A stretch of DNA of 64,000 bases, taken from NCBI GenBank assembly GCA_964417895.1, contig CAYQJS010000002.1, forward strand, positions 161,963 to 225,962. Reading direction: 5' to 3'. Numbering within the stretch: position 1 is the first letter of the stretch; each line of letters opens with the position of its first letter. The notes under the pieces are model-generated. The model was not told where the DNA came from. It was given only the letters and a program-made list of their open reading frames with translations, and made no database searches. Source of the stretch: CAYQJS01 sp964417895 (GTDB taxonomy: Bacteria; Chloroflexota; UBA6077; SHYK01). The translations under genes and the position numbers were made by a program. Shown here piece by piece: positions 50,372 through 57,924 of the stretch.

Positions 50372-51673
50372 TCAGGGTAGGGAAGACGGCGGGTCCGCAG
50401 GCCCTGCCCGAAGCTCCGTCGCCCGCTGCTCGAGCTGCTGGAAGTACTCGGTTTCTGTGATCTCGGTAACCTCGCGCTGGCGCGCGGCCTGGTCGATCTC
50501 TACCCGCAGCGCCTCCACCTGCTGCTTGAGGCGCTGCTCACGAGCGTACACCTCGCGCGCCATCCGGTCGAAGACCCGAGCCAGCTGACCCAGCTCGTCA
50601 GGGCGCTTGCTGATCTCGATCAGCGTCCCCGGCTCGAACGTTTCTGCCTCGATCGCCGCAGCTGCTGCTGTGAGACCGGCGACCGGACCAGTGACACGCC
50701 GGGACAACAGCATCGAGGCCAGGATCCCGCACGCCAGGACGAGCGCCGCGACCATGCCCGCCGCGCGAAGTTGGTCGCGAAGAGCGTCCGTCAAGTGGTC
50801 GGTGGGCAGCAGGACGAGCACCGCCCCAGCAATCGTGCCCGCGTCCCGCGTGATGATGGGGAACGCCACCTTGAGCAGACCTCGATCGAGGTAGCTCGCC
50901 GGCCCTCCCTGGTCTACGACGCCGCGCAATCGGTCCGTGTCCTCCGCCGTCGGGCTGGTATCCAGGCTTTTTCCAGGCGCCACGCCGTGCGTGAGTGTCG
51001 TCAGGCCGGAGTCCACGACCCGGATTGCCGCGACGCTTCCGGCATCTACAAGGTCATCCACCAGGCGGGCCACCCCGATCTGGCGGCGCAGCCAGTCGAA
51101 TAGGCCCGCGCGATATCCGACTTGGACGATCCGGGGTTTGTCCACCCCCTCGACGCCAGCGTACTTGAATACGGCGCCGTCCAGGTCGCGACGCCGGGCC
51201 TCCTGAATGATGACCGGCTGGCCACTCAGGAGCAGCCAGAACAAACTTGCCTGTGGGTGTCCCCGGGCGTCCGGGGTGAAAGTGAAGTCGATCCCCGCCC
51301 GGTTCGTCAGGTAGGCGCGGCCCTGTTCGTCCGTCACCCAGATCTCGTCCAGTGTAGAGCGCTCGGTGATCAGGCGGAAATGCGCGTTGATCCGCTCTGG
51401 ATCGAGGCCAGCCTGCTCGGCGATCTGAACGAGATGCGCTACGACGGTCGCCTGGACCACCATCTGCTCCCCGATGACCGCCTCGACGTCCTCAGAAAGC
51501 TCATCGGCGTAGCCGGCGCTTTGCGCCAACAGATGGGCAATGAGGAGCCCGTCAGCCTCAGTCTGCGCGAGAAGCGAGCGGTACGCGGTCCACGCGAGCG
51601 CGCCGTTCGTGGCCAGCACGGCAACTGCGAGCAGGCCAGTCACCATGAGGAGGATGCGAGTTCGAAGCGTCAT
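50372..51673 (-). CDS. Two-helix HAMP sensor protein without known output domain
   Basis: 433 residues. TM1 about 7-29, an extracytoplasmic sensor region of about 270 residues (Cache-like: IWVTDEQGRAYLTNRAGIDF, then VAFPIITRDAGTIAGAVLVL), TM2 about 305-328, and a HAMP domain (SRRVTGPVAGLTAAAAAIEA ... RPDELGQLARVFDRMARE). It ends in a coiled coil of about 50 residues (REQRLKQQVEALRVEIDQAA; REVTEITETEYFQQLEQRA). No kinase, cyclase, GGDEF or methyl-accepting domain follows. Signal must be passed by protein contact, the adjacent MinD-like ATPase (15 bases downstream) being the obvious candidate. Confidence 0.85.
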   Translation of the reverse strand: MTLRTRILLMVTGLLAVAVLATNGALAWTAYRSLLAQTEADGLLIAHLLAQSAGYADELSEDVEAVIGEQMVVQATVVAHLVQIAEQAGLDPERINAHFRLITERSTLDEIWVTDEQGRAYLTNRAGIDFTFTPDARGHPQASLFWLLLSGQPVIIQEARRRDLDGAVFKYAGVEGVDKPRIVQVGYRAGLFDWLRRQIGVARLVDDLVDAGSVAAIRVVDSGLTTLTHGVAPGKSLDTSPTAEDTDRLRGVVDQGGPASYLDRGLLKVAFPIITRDAGTIAGAVLVLLPTDHLTDALRDQLRAAGMVAALVLACGILASMLLSRRVTGPVAGLTAAAAAIEAETFEPGTLIEISKRPDELGQLARVFDRMAREVYAREQRLKQQVEALRVEIDQAARQREVTEITETEYFQQLEQRATELRAGPADPPSSLP

Positions 51674-51693
51674 GTCCCCGGTCCTCCTAACGG

Positions 51694-52923
51694 TTACCTC
51701 AGGATCGCGAGTTTGCCGTGTCGGACGATCTGCACCAGGGGTGGGTAATCGGGTTCCCGGTTTTGTAGGAAGCGGAATCGCCCCATGACGGTGTCGGCAG
51801 CGGTGGCCGCAAGGGCAGCGCGGAGCTTCCCACGGTCGCTGAACGTACCGTCCCTGGCTATGGCCTCGGCGAGAACAGTCACGCCAGCATACGCCTGAGC
51901 AGCGAATTCGTCAGGATTCTCATCGTACCGTGCCCGAAAGGCCCTAATGAACTCCTGGTTGAGCCGGTTGGGACTGGTGATATTCCAGGCTGTCCCCAGG
52001 ATCAGCCCATCCGCTGCCGTGCCGGCGGACCTGATCACGAACGGTGAGCTAAAGGTGTTGTTGCCAATTACGGGAACCGTGATGTCGAGCCGGCGCGCTC
52101 GTCGGAGGATATTCACCGCATCCCTGGGCAGGGAGGAAGCGGCGATGGCATCGGGGTTGCTAGCCCGAACCTGTAACAGATGAGGGGTGAGGTCCTCGTC
52201 GCCGGTGGCGTAGGACGTCTCCGTCGCGATCGCAACGCCGCTCTCCTCGAGCGCCTTCCTGAACGCGCGATAGCTGGACAGAGTGAACGCGTCGTCGCGA
52301 TTGTAGATGACGGCGACGCTCCTCGGTCGGAGCTTCTCGACGGCTACCTTGACCATCGCCGGAATGACCACGGCCTCGGGCAGTGCGATACGGAAAATGT
52401 AGTCGCCGGTATCAACGATGCCGTCTGCCGTATTGGAGATCGCCAGTACCAAAATCCCGGCCTGTTGAGCCAGCGGGTGAGCGGCGAAGGCCGCGGTCGA
52501 CAGCGTCGGGCCGATGATCGCCAGCGGATCGTCGTCCTCGATGAGCCGTCGGAAGGCGCTCACAGCGCCGTCAGGCGTCCCTTCGTCGTCTCGAATTCGG
52601 AGTGTGATCTTCACTCCACCGACGCCGCCCGCCTGGTTGATGCGGTGCACGGCGAGCTCCAGCCCCTTGCGCTGGGACTCGCCGTACACAGTGTTGCCGC
52701 CGGAGAGCGTGAGCGCCGCCCCGATCGTGACCTCATGGGGTGGTGCATCCCGAGGCAACGTCGCGTTGGCATCTCCGCGCCTTGTCTCCCCAGCGGTCGG
52801 GGGCACCGCGCCCGCTCCCTGGAGCGGTCCTAACCATGAACAGCCCCCCTGCAGCGTTAGAGACAGGAGCGCCCACATGGCCAGGCAGCGGGTGATGGCG
52901 GGCGCCAGGAACCCGCACCTCAT
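51694..52923 (-). CDS. Branched-chain-amino-acid-type solute-binding lipoprotein (Peripla_BP_6)
   Basis: 409 residues. Lipobox LQGGC (Cys28). Type-1 periplasmic-binding fold: VTIGAALTLSGGNTVYGESQ with RKGLELAVHRINQAGGVGG, LAIIGPTLSTAAFAAHPLAQ, KLRPRSVAVIYNRDDAFTLS and ITVPVIGNNTFSSPFVIRSA. No LivHMGF transport genes are near. Its stop is 21 bases before the HAMP sensor, so the protein probably presents a ligand to that sensor rather than to a transporter. Confidence 0.92.
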   Translation of the reverse strand: MRCGFLAPAITRCLAMWALLSLTLQGGCSWLGPLQGAGAVPPTAGETRRGDANATLPRDAPPHEVTIGAALTLSGGNTVYGESQRKGLELAVHRINQAGGVGGVKITLRIRDDEGTPDGAVSAFRRLIEDDDPLAIIGPTLSTAAFAAHPLAQQAGILVLAISNTADGIVDTGDYIFRIALPEAVVIPAMVKVAVEKLRPRSVAVIYNRDDAFTLSSYRAFRKALEESGVAIATETSYATGDEDLTPHLLQVRASNPDAIAASSLPRDAVNILRRARRLDITVPVIGNNTFSSPFVIRSAGTAADGLILGTAWNITSPNRLNQEFIRAFRARYDENPDEFAAQAYAGVTVLAEAIARDGTFSDRGKLRAALAATAADTVMGRFRFLQNREPDYPPLVQIVRHGKLAILR

Positions 52924-53067
52924 GTGGCCGCTTCCAGCCGAAGCGGGACCTTCACCCGGCCACCGGAGGGCGGTCGCGAGTTGGCGCGAACATCACGGCT
53001 GCCTCGACCGCAGGGCCGCGGATGGCGGGATCAAAAATCGGTCTGCCGCGCGAGCCCCGGCAAGCGA

Positions 53068-55137
53068 TCAAGGCCGACGGGGTATGGCGCCGGCGGCGAG
53101 CCCCGCCGCCAGTAGGCCCCCGACTCCGCCCATGAGCGGCGCGAGCCAGCGCGGCGCGCGATCTGACCCGGCCGCCATCGCAGCGCCGATCAGCGCGGCG
53201 CTTAACCCAAAGGCCAGCGACAGGCGACGGCCGGCCTGCGTGATGCTGGCTTCGAGCAGCTCCGTCCCTCGGAACTGCACCTGCAGGCTGCCCCCTGGGC
53301 GCGCGCCCACCGCCCCCTCGATCGCCTCGACGACGCGCACCAGTCGCAGCCGCGCCTTCTGCACCTCGTAGAACGTCTTCTTCGGGTCCAGCGCGCCTGC
53401 GAGCTGCCGCATCGTGTTCCGCAGCACGAACGACTCGGCGACTGAGAAGGGATCGAGCGACGGATCCAGCTCGGCCGCGACGAGCTGCATCTGGGCGAAG
53501 GCCTTTCCCATGAGGGTGAGCGACGCGGGCACACGGACGTTGTGGCGCACGGAGATCTCCGTCACTTCCTGGAGCATCGGCCCCAGCTGAATGTCGCGGA
53601 GCGAGAGCGAACGGTAGCGGAGGATCAGCCCCTGCAAGTCGGCCTGAAAGGCCTCAGTATTGATCGCGTCGGCGCTGCCGTCTCCGGCCGACAGCATGAG
53701 GACGACCTCCGAGAGGAACGCTGCGTCCTGCTGGGCGAAAGCCAGCAACAGCAAGAGCACCAGCTCGCGCACCTGCGCGTCGACCTCCCCCACCATGCCG
53801 AGGTCGAGGAAGTAGATCTTGTCGTTCCACCACTTCAAGTTCCCGGGATGAGGATCGGCGTGGAAGAAGCCGGCCGCCATCACCTGGTGGTAGTAGCCCT
53901 CGAGCAGCTGACGAGCCGCCTCCAGGCGGGCGGGCCCCAGGGGCGCCTCTCGCACGGGCACACCCTGGACCTCCTCCATGACCAGGACGCGGGCGGTCGA
54001 GTACTCGCTGTACACCCCGGGCACATCCAGCCGGGGAAAGGGCGCCAGCACCTCCCGCATGCGACGGATGTTGTCCGCCTCCTGCCTGAAGTCCAACTCC
54101 CGTCGCAGCGAAGTCGACAGGTGCTCCACCATCGCCGGCACGTCGAACACCCGGCGAAACGCCGGGCGGCCGGCCGCCTTCTGCGCGAACATCTCCAGCA
54201 GGCCAAGATCCTGCGAAATGTTCTCCTCGGCGGTCGGACGCTGCACTTTGATAACCACACGGTCGCCCGATTCCAGCGTCGCGCGGTGCACCTGGGCGAT
54301 CGTGCCGGCGGCGAGGGGCCGCGGGTCGATGCTGCCGAACACGTCCTCCCACGGCACACCCAGCTCTTTCTCCATGACCGCCACGACCTCCGCCTCGGTC
54401 AACGGAGTGACGTGCTCCTGGAGCGAGGCCAGCTCATCCAGGAACGCGGGCGGAAGCAAGTCGGGCCGGGTCGACAGGATCTGTCCCAGCTTGGCAAACG
54501 TCGGTCCCAGCTCGTCGAGTGCGGCGCGAAACCGCTGCGCGGCGTCCCCCATCGCGGCGTCCGGGCGGGACCGCGTAAGCAGGTCCCGAACACCAGCTTT
54601 GGCCAGCACGCGCCCGATCTGCCAGGCGCGAGCCAGGAGCCGGCCCTCGGTAGCTGGCGCTTCGGACGCAGCCGACCCGCTCGCGGGCCGTGGAGCGGAA
54701 AAACCATTGAGATCCGCGCTGTTGACGATGACAACGGTGCAACGAGCGTTGTGCGTGATGCGGTTGGGGATGTTGCCGAGGAGGAACTGCTTGCGGCCGG
54801 CCATACCCAGGTTGCCAACCACGAGGACGTCGATGCGCTCGGTCTCGACGGCGTCGAGGATCGCCTGCGCCGGGTCGTCGCCCGCGACCACCCGAGCAAA
54901 GCCGCGCGGCCCCGCAACCTCGCCCGCGAAGCTGCCGAGCTGCTCCCGCGCCACTTCGAGGCTCGCCTGGTCAGCCCCATCAATGTCGCCAGCCGCTGTG
55001 ACCGGGAGCACCTGGAGGAGCACCAGCTCAGCCCCGTAGGACGCGGCGAAGCGAGCGGCCCACCGGACCGCGCGGTCGGCGCTCTCCGACCGATCCGTGC
55101 CCACCAGCACGCGCCTGACCGCGGGAGCCGCCACCAT
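53068..55137 (-). CDS. Universal stress protein domain fused to an ABC1/AarF/UbiB-type kinase
   Basis: 689 residues from ATG 55137. Residues about 8-145 form a UspA domain (RRVLVGTDRSESADRAVRWA; nucleotide-binding end VVGNLGMAGRKQFLLGNIPN). After a linker comes the ABC1 atypical kinase (about 195-600): KLGQILSTRPDLLPP, LAAGTIAQVHRATLESGDRV with VIKVQRP, ELDFRQEADN, GFFHADPHPGNLKWW (catalytic) and IYFLDLGMVGEVD. Two C-terminal hydrophobic helices anchor it. ABC1 proteins affect quinone/lipid metabolism; the fusion to a stress-type ATP sensor is unusual. Divergent to the cyclase gene with only 67 bases between. Confidence 0.9.
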   Translation of the reverse strand: MVAAPAVRRVLVGTDRSESADRAVRWAARFAASYGAELVLLQVLPVTAAGDIDGADQASLEVAREQLGSFAGEVAGPRGFARVVAGDDPAQAILDAVETERIDVLVVGNLGMAGRKQFLLGNIPNRITHNARCTVVIVNSADLNGFSAPRPASGSAASEAPATEGRLLARAWQIGRVLAKAGVRDLLTRSRPDAAMGDAAQRFRAALDELGPTFAKLGQILSTRPDLLPPAFLDELASLQEHVTPLTEAEVVAVMEKELGVPWEDVFGSIDPRPLAAGTIAQVHRATLESGDRVVIKVQRPTAEENISQDLGLLEMFAQKAAGRPAFRRVFDVPAMVEHLSTSLRRELDFRQEADNIRRMREVLAPFPRLDVPGVYSEYSTARVLVMEEVQGVPVREAPLGPARLEAARQLLEGYYHQVMAAGFFHADPHPGNLKWWNDKIYFLDLGMVGEVDAQVRELVLLLLLAFAQQDAAFLSEVVLMLSAGDGSADAINTEAFQADLQGLILRYRSLSLRDIQLGPMLQEVTEISVRHNVRVPASLTLMGKAFAQMQLVAAELDPSLDPFSVAESFVLRNTMRQLAGALDPKKTFYEVQKARLRLVRVVEAIEGAVGARPGGSLQVQFRGTELLEASITQAGRRLSLAFGLSAALIGAAMAAGSDRAPRWLAPLMGGVGGLLAAGLAAGAIPRRP

Positions 55138-55204
55138 CAGCCTGCCCCAAGGAATGAATTGAGGGCGGCATTGTAGCCTAAACCTCTGTGGTAGATTCAT
55201 CGCC

Positions 55205-57133
55205 ATGCGGTTCACCGAGCGGCACTATCGCTGGGAGTGGCGCCTGCGGTCCTCGCCCGATCAGCTCTGGCCGTTCGTCGCGGACACCAACCGGTTCAAC
55301 CGCGAGACGGGACTGCCCGCGGTTGAGCCAGCCGACATCGAGCCACGAGCGAACGCTCGCCAGCTCCTCCGATTCCGCCGCCTCGGAATGCGCGTCGAGT
55401 GGGAGGAGGAGCCCTTTGAGTGGGTGCGCCCGGAGCGTTTCGGTGTCGTGCGCCGCTACCGATCGGGCCCTGTTGCATCGCTCCGGGTCCTGGCCGAGCT
55501 GGCCCCCCTCCCCGAAGGCGGGACTCGGCTTGTCTATCAGAGCTGGATTATCCCTCGGACTCTCGTGGGCCTCATTGTCGTTCCTCCCTTCATGGCTCTG
55601 AACCGCCGAAGCTTTGGCGCGGCGTTCCGGCGCTACGACCGGCTCGCCATGCAAAGCTCGCCTATCGCCGGCGTGGCGGGCAAGGGGGTGACCGTCACCC
55701 CGACATCCATGCGAGCTGACCCGAACGTCGAGCGCGGGCCCGCCGTCCGCCTGGAGGCCGGGGCGGCCGAGCGCCTGGTTCGGGCCGCGAGGGAGCTCGC
55801 CCAGGTCACCGGCGAAGCTGCTCTGGTGGAGCAGCTCATCCGAACGATGGGGAGCGCTGACGACCTCACAGTGGCGCGCATACGCCCGTATGCGCTGGCT
55901 GACAGCTGGGGGGCGCCGCGCCGCAAACTGTTGGAGCTGTGCCTACACGCAACGCGGGCGGGCCTATTCGACCTTCAGTGGGACGTGCTGTGCCCGCTGT
56001 GCCGCGGCGCGAAAGAAAGCGCGTCGCGCCTGGCCGACATGCGAACAGAGGTGCACTGTGCAACGTGCAACATCGATTTCGGCGCCAACTTCGACCGCTC
56101 CGTGGAGCTGACCTTTCACGCAAGCCCTTCCGTGCGGATCGTCGAGGACCGCGATTTCTGCGTCGGTGGCCCACGGCTCACACCCCACATTGTCGCGCAA
56201 CAGCTGCTCGCCGCGGGGAGCCGGAGGAGCGTCGCGCTGGCACTGGAGCCCGGTCGGTACCGCGTCCGCACCCTCGGGCTCACCGGGGGTCAGTTCCTCG
56301 TTGCGGCGGCCGACGGCGCCGACGAGCTGGTCCTCAGCGCCAGCTCCACGGGCTGGGCGTCCGCCGAGATCACCCTCTCTCTACGCCCCACCCTGCATTT
56401 CGACAACGCCACGGAGGCCGAGCAGCTCTTCATCCTCGAGCGCATGGCCTGGAGCGACCAGGCCGCGACCGCCGCGGAGGTGACGAGCCTCCAGGCCTTC
56501 CGCGACCTGTTCTCGTTGGAGCTGCTCCGACCCGGCGAGCGGATCTCCGTGGGCAACCTCGCGATCGTGTTCACCGACCTGCGCGACTCGACCAGCTTCT
56601 ACCAGGAAGTCGGCGACGCTCCGGCCTTCGGCCAGGTGCTCGACCATTTCGCGGTGCTGCGCGAGGCTATCGCCGATGAGGATGGCGCGCTCGTGAAGAC
56701 CATCGGCGACGCTGTCATGGCCGTGTTCCGCAGGCCCGTTTCGGCGGTTCTTGCCATGCTTCGCGCTCAGGATCGGCTCAACGCCCCGTTGCCAGGCACG
56801 CCACGCTTTCACCTGAAGGCCGGCGTGCACTATGGCCCCTGCATCGCGGTCACGCTGAACGACCGCCTCGACTACTTCGGGTCGGTGGTCAACATGGCGG
56901 CCCGATTGGAGCGCTTCTCGTCTGGCGAAGACGTCATCGTCACCGACGTCGTCCGCCAGGACCCGGAAGTCGCGGAGCTGCTGGCCGCGACCGACCATGG
57001 ACTCGTGGCGGAGAGGTTCGAAGCGCCGTTGAAGGGGTTTGACGGCCAGGAGTTCGCGCTGTGGCGGGTTAGGCGTTCAGAGGAGCCGCAAGGTGCGGGG
57101 TTAGTCCCCTCGCCCCTTGACGGGGAGGGTTAG
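55205..57133 (+). CDS. Class III adenylate/guanylate cyclase with SRPBCC and zinc-ribbon (DUF5939-like) domains
   Basis: 642 residues: an N-terminal SRPBCC-type domain (1-150), a helical/zinc segment with CPLC near 262 and CATC near 285, a beta-rich DUF5939-like part, and the class III catalytic domain. The metal-binding Asp are D458 (VFTDLRDSTSFYQEV) and D502 (KTIGDAVMAVFRRP); GVHYGPCIAVTLNDRLDYFG with SVVNMAARLERFSSG follows. It should make cAMP or cGMP in the cytoplasm. Residues about 157-173 (GVTVTPTSMRADPN) derive from a repeat-like insertion, and the last nine residues plus stop (VPSPLDGEG) are encoded by a REP-like palindrome. Confidence 0.92.
   Translation: MRFTERHYRWEWRLRSSPDQLWPFVADTNRFNRETGLPAVEPADIEPRANARQLLRFRRLGMRVEWEEEPFEWVRPERFGVVRRYRSGPVASLRVLAELAPLPEGGTRLVYQSWIIPRTLVGLIVVPPFMALNRRSFGAAFRRYDRLAMQSSPIAGVAGKGVTVTPTSMRADPNVERGPAVRLEAGAAERLVRAARELAQVTGEAALVEQLIRTMGSADDLTVARIRPYALADSWGAPRRKLLELCLHATRAGLFDLQWDVLCPLCRGAKESASRLADMRTEVHCATCNIDFGANFDRSVELTFHASPSVRIVEDRDFCVGGPRLTPHIVAQQLLAAGSRRSVALALEPGRYRVRTLGLTGGQFLVAAADGADELVLSASSTGWASAEITLSLRPTLHFDNATEAEQLFILERMAWSDQAATAAEVTSLQAFRDLFSLELLRPGERISVGNLAIVFTDLRDSTSFYQEVGDAPAFGQVLDHFAVLREAIADEDGALVKTIGDAVMAVFRRPVSAVLAMLRAQDRLNAPLPGTPRFHLKAGVHYGPCIAVTLNDRLDYFGSVVNMAARLERFSSGEDVIVTDVVRQDPEVAELLAATDHGLVAERFEAPLKGFDGQEFALWRVRRSEEPQGAGLVPSPLDGEG
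57104..57133. repeat. REP-like palindrome copy A, overlapping the cyclase stop
   Basis: It has the same sequence as the left arm region of the DUF559 unit except for a few bases (CCCTCGCCCC-TTGA-CGGGGAGGG). It lies in direct orientation 34 bases before copy B and supplies the TAG stop of the cyclase gene. Confidence 0.85.
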
Positions 57134-57138
57134 TCAGG

Positions 57139-57177
57139 TCCCCTCCCCCCTTGAGGGGGAGGGTTAGGGAGGGGGGT
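57139..57177. repeat. Left 39-bp inverted repeat (REP-like copy B)
   Basis: Core hairpin: CCCTCCCCC (57141-57149) with GGGGGAGGG (57155-57163), then GTTAGGGAGGGGGGT. Identical in reverse complement to 57516-57554. Confidence 0.9.
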
Positions 57178-57561
57178 AACGGCGTCCCCAAAGAACTAGC
57201 TCGCGCACTCCGAAGCAAACCGACCGAGGCTGAACGGGCCCTCTGGCAGCACCTGCGCCGCCGCCGAATCAGCGGCCACAGGTTCCGGCGCCAGCATCCG
57301 CTCGGGCCCTACATCGTGGATTTCGTGTGCCTCGAAGCCCAACTGGTCATCGAAGTCGATGGCTCTCAGCATGTAGACCAGCAGGTGGATGACGCAGTGC
57401 GGACCCAATGGCTGGAATCGCGAGGGTTCCGAGTGCTGCGCTTCTGGAACAATCAGGTCCTGGGCGAGTTGGCCGCCGTGGAGCAGGCGATCCAGATTGC
57501 GTTGGAGGGAGAGCCACCCCCCTCCCTAACCCTCCCCCTCAAGGGGGGAGGGGATCAGTAG
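57151..57561 (+). CDS. DUF559 (VSR/PD-(D/E)xK-like) endonuclease-domain protein
   Basis: 136 residues if started at TTG 57151 inside the left repeat; no ATG or GTG is available in the body. Family core: ELARALRSKPTEAERALWQH, LRRRRISGHRFRRQHPLGPY and IVDFVCLEAQLVIEVDGSQH, where the Asp of IVDF and the Glu/Asp of VIEVDGSQH match the catalytic strand of Vsr-like nucleases. Then come VRTQWLESRGFRVLRFWNNQ and VLGELAAVEQAI. The C-terminal tail (PPPSLTLPLKGGGDQ) is translated from the right repeat. DUF559 proteins are predicted nucleases; here the gene is the sole cargo between inverted palindromes. Confidence 0.85.
   Translation: MRGRVREGGNGVPKELARALRSKPTEAERALWQHLRRRRISGHRFRRQHPLGPYIVDFVCLEAQLVIEVDGSQHVDQQVDDAVRTQWLESRGFRVLRFWNNQVLGELAAVEQAIQIALEGEPPPSLTLPLKGGGDQ
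57516..57554. repeat. Right 39-bp inverted repeat (REP-like copy C)
   Basis: Exact reverse complement of 57139-57177. On the minus strand it provides the last residues and TAG stop (IPSPLEGEG, stop) of the gene at 57526-57924. Confidence 0.9.
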
Positions 57562-57924
57562 CACTCGCCCGTGTCCCCACTTAAGCCAGGCTGCCACAGC
57601 ATCGTTAAACCTTTCGTAGGTTTCAACTGGATCTTCTCTTGCGATAGACCTGAGTGCCCAAAACCAATGGTCTGGTGCGCGCTCCAATTCTCGCAGTAAG
57701 TGCGCAAGAGCAGGCTCGCCCAAACCTATGATCATTTGGTACCACCGGTTCGTGGACCTGGCTTGGACCGACGACAGGAATCTCGTTTCTGCCCGCCAGT
57801 TATCCACCAACCTGCGAAAAGTCCGCTCTAGTTCGTTGTCTTCGTGGTGCTCAGCTAACGGATCGAGCGCCTTCGCTTCTCGCGCGGCCACGAGCCTCTG
57901 GGATCTTGTACTACGCCTCGACAC
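57526..57924 (-). CDS. Small conserved-looking protein of unknown function, C-terminus altered by the DUF559 unit
   Basis: 132 residues from GTG 57924, overlapping the end of selD. The body reads ELERTFRRLVDNWRAETRFL, SSVQARSTNRWYQMIIGLGE, PALAHLLRELERAPDHWFWA and LRSIAREDPVETYERFNDAV. This type of small helical protein recurs, by my recollection, in many bacteria beside toxin-antitoxin or mobile DNA. After AAWLKWGHGRVLL the repeat takes over (IPSPLEGEG, stop), so a few native C-terminal residues were probably replaced. No catalytic motif. It may be cotranscribed with selD. Confidence 0.7.
   Translation of the reverse strand: MSRRSTRSQRLVAAREAKALDPLAEHHEDNELERTFRRLVDNWRAETRFLSSVQARSTNRWYQMIIGLGEPALAHLLRELERAPDHWFWALRSIAREDPVETYERFNDAVAAWLKWGHGRVLLIPSPLEGEG

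Larger units (their letters stand above)
57138..57554 (+). mobile_element. Candidate mobile unit: DUF559 gene between perfect 39-bp inverted REP-like repeats
   Basis: The left repeat (57139-57177) and right repeat (57516-57554) are exact reverse complements over 39 bases. Each contains the palindromic core CCCTCCCCC/GGGGGAGGG. Between them lies only the DUF559 nuclease gene, whose start and stop codons fall inside the repeats. The tetramer TCAG abuts the unit on both sides (57134-57137 and 57555-57558), a possible target duplication. The unit interrupts the 3' end of the minus-strand gene 57526-57924. The mobile nature is inferred. Confidence 0.6.

Noticed and set aside
53542..55176. 544-codon plus-strand frame opposite the UspA-ABC1 gene
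   Set aside because: Antisense shadow rich in His/Arg/Gln; the minus-strand product has complete UspA and ABC1 motifs.
57134..57558. TCAG tetramers as definite target-site duplication
   Set aside because: Four bases can match by chance and the left copy also sits between two tandem palindrome copies; kept only as a hint within the mobile-unit hypothesis.
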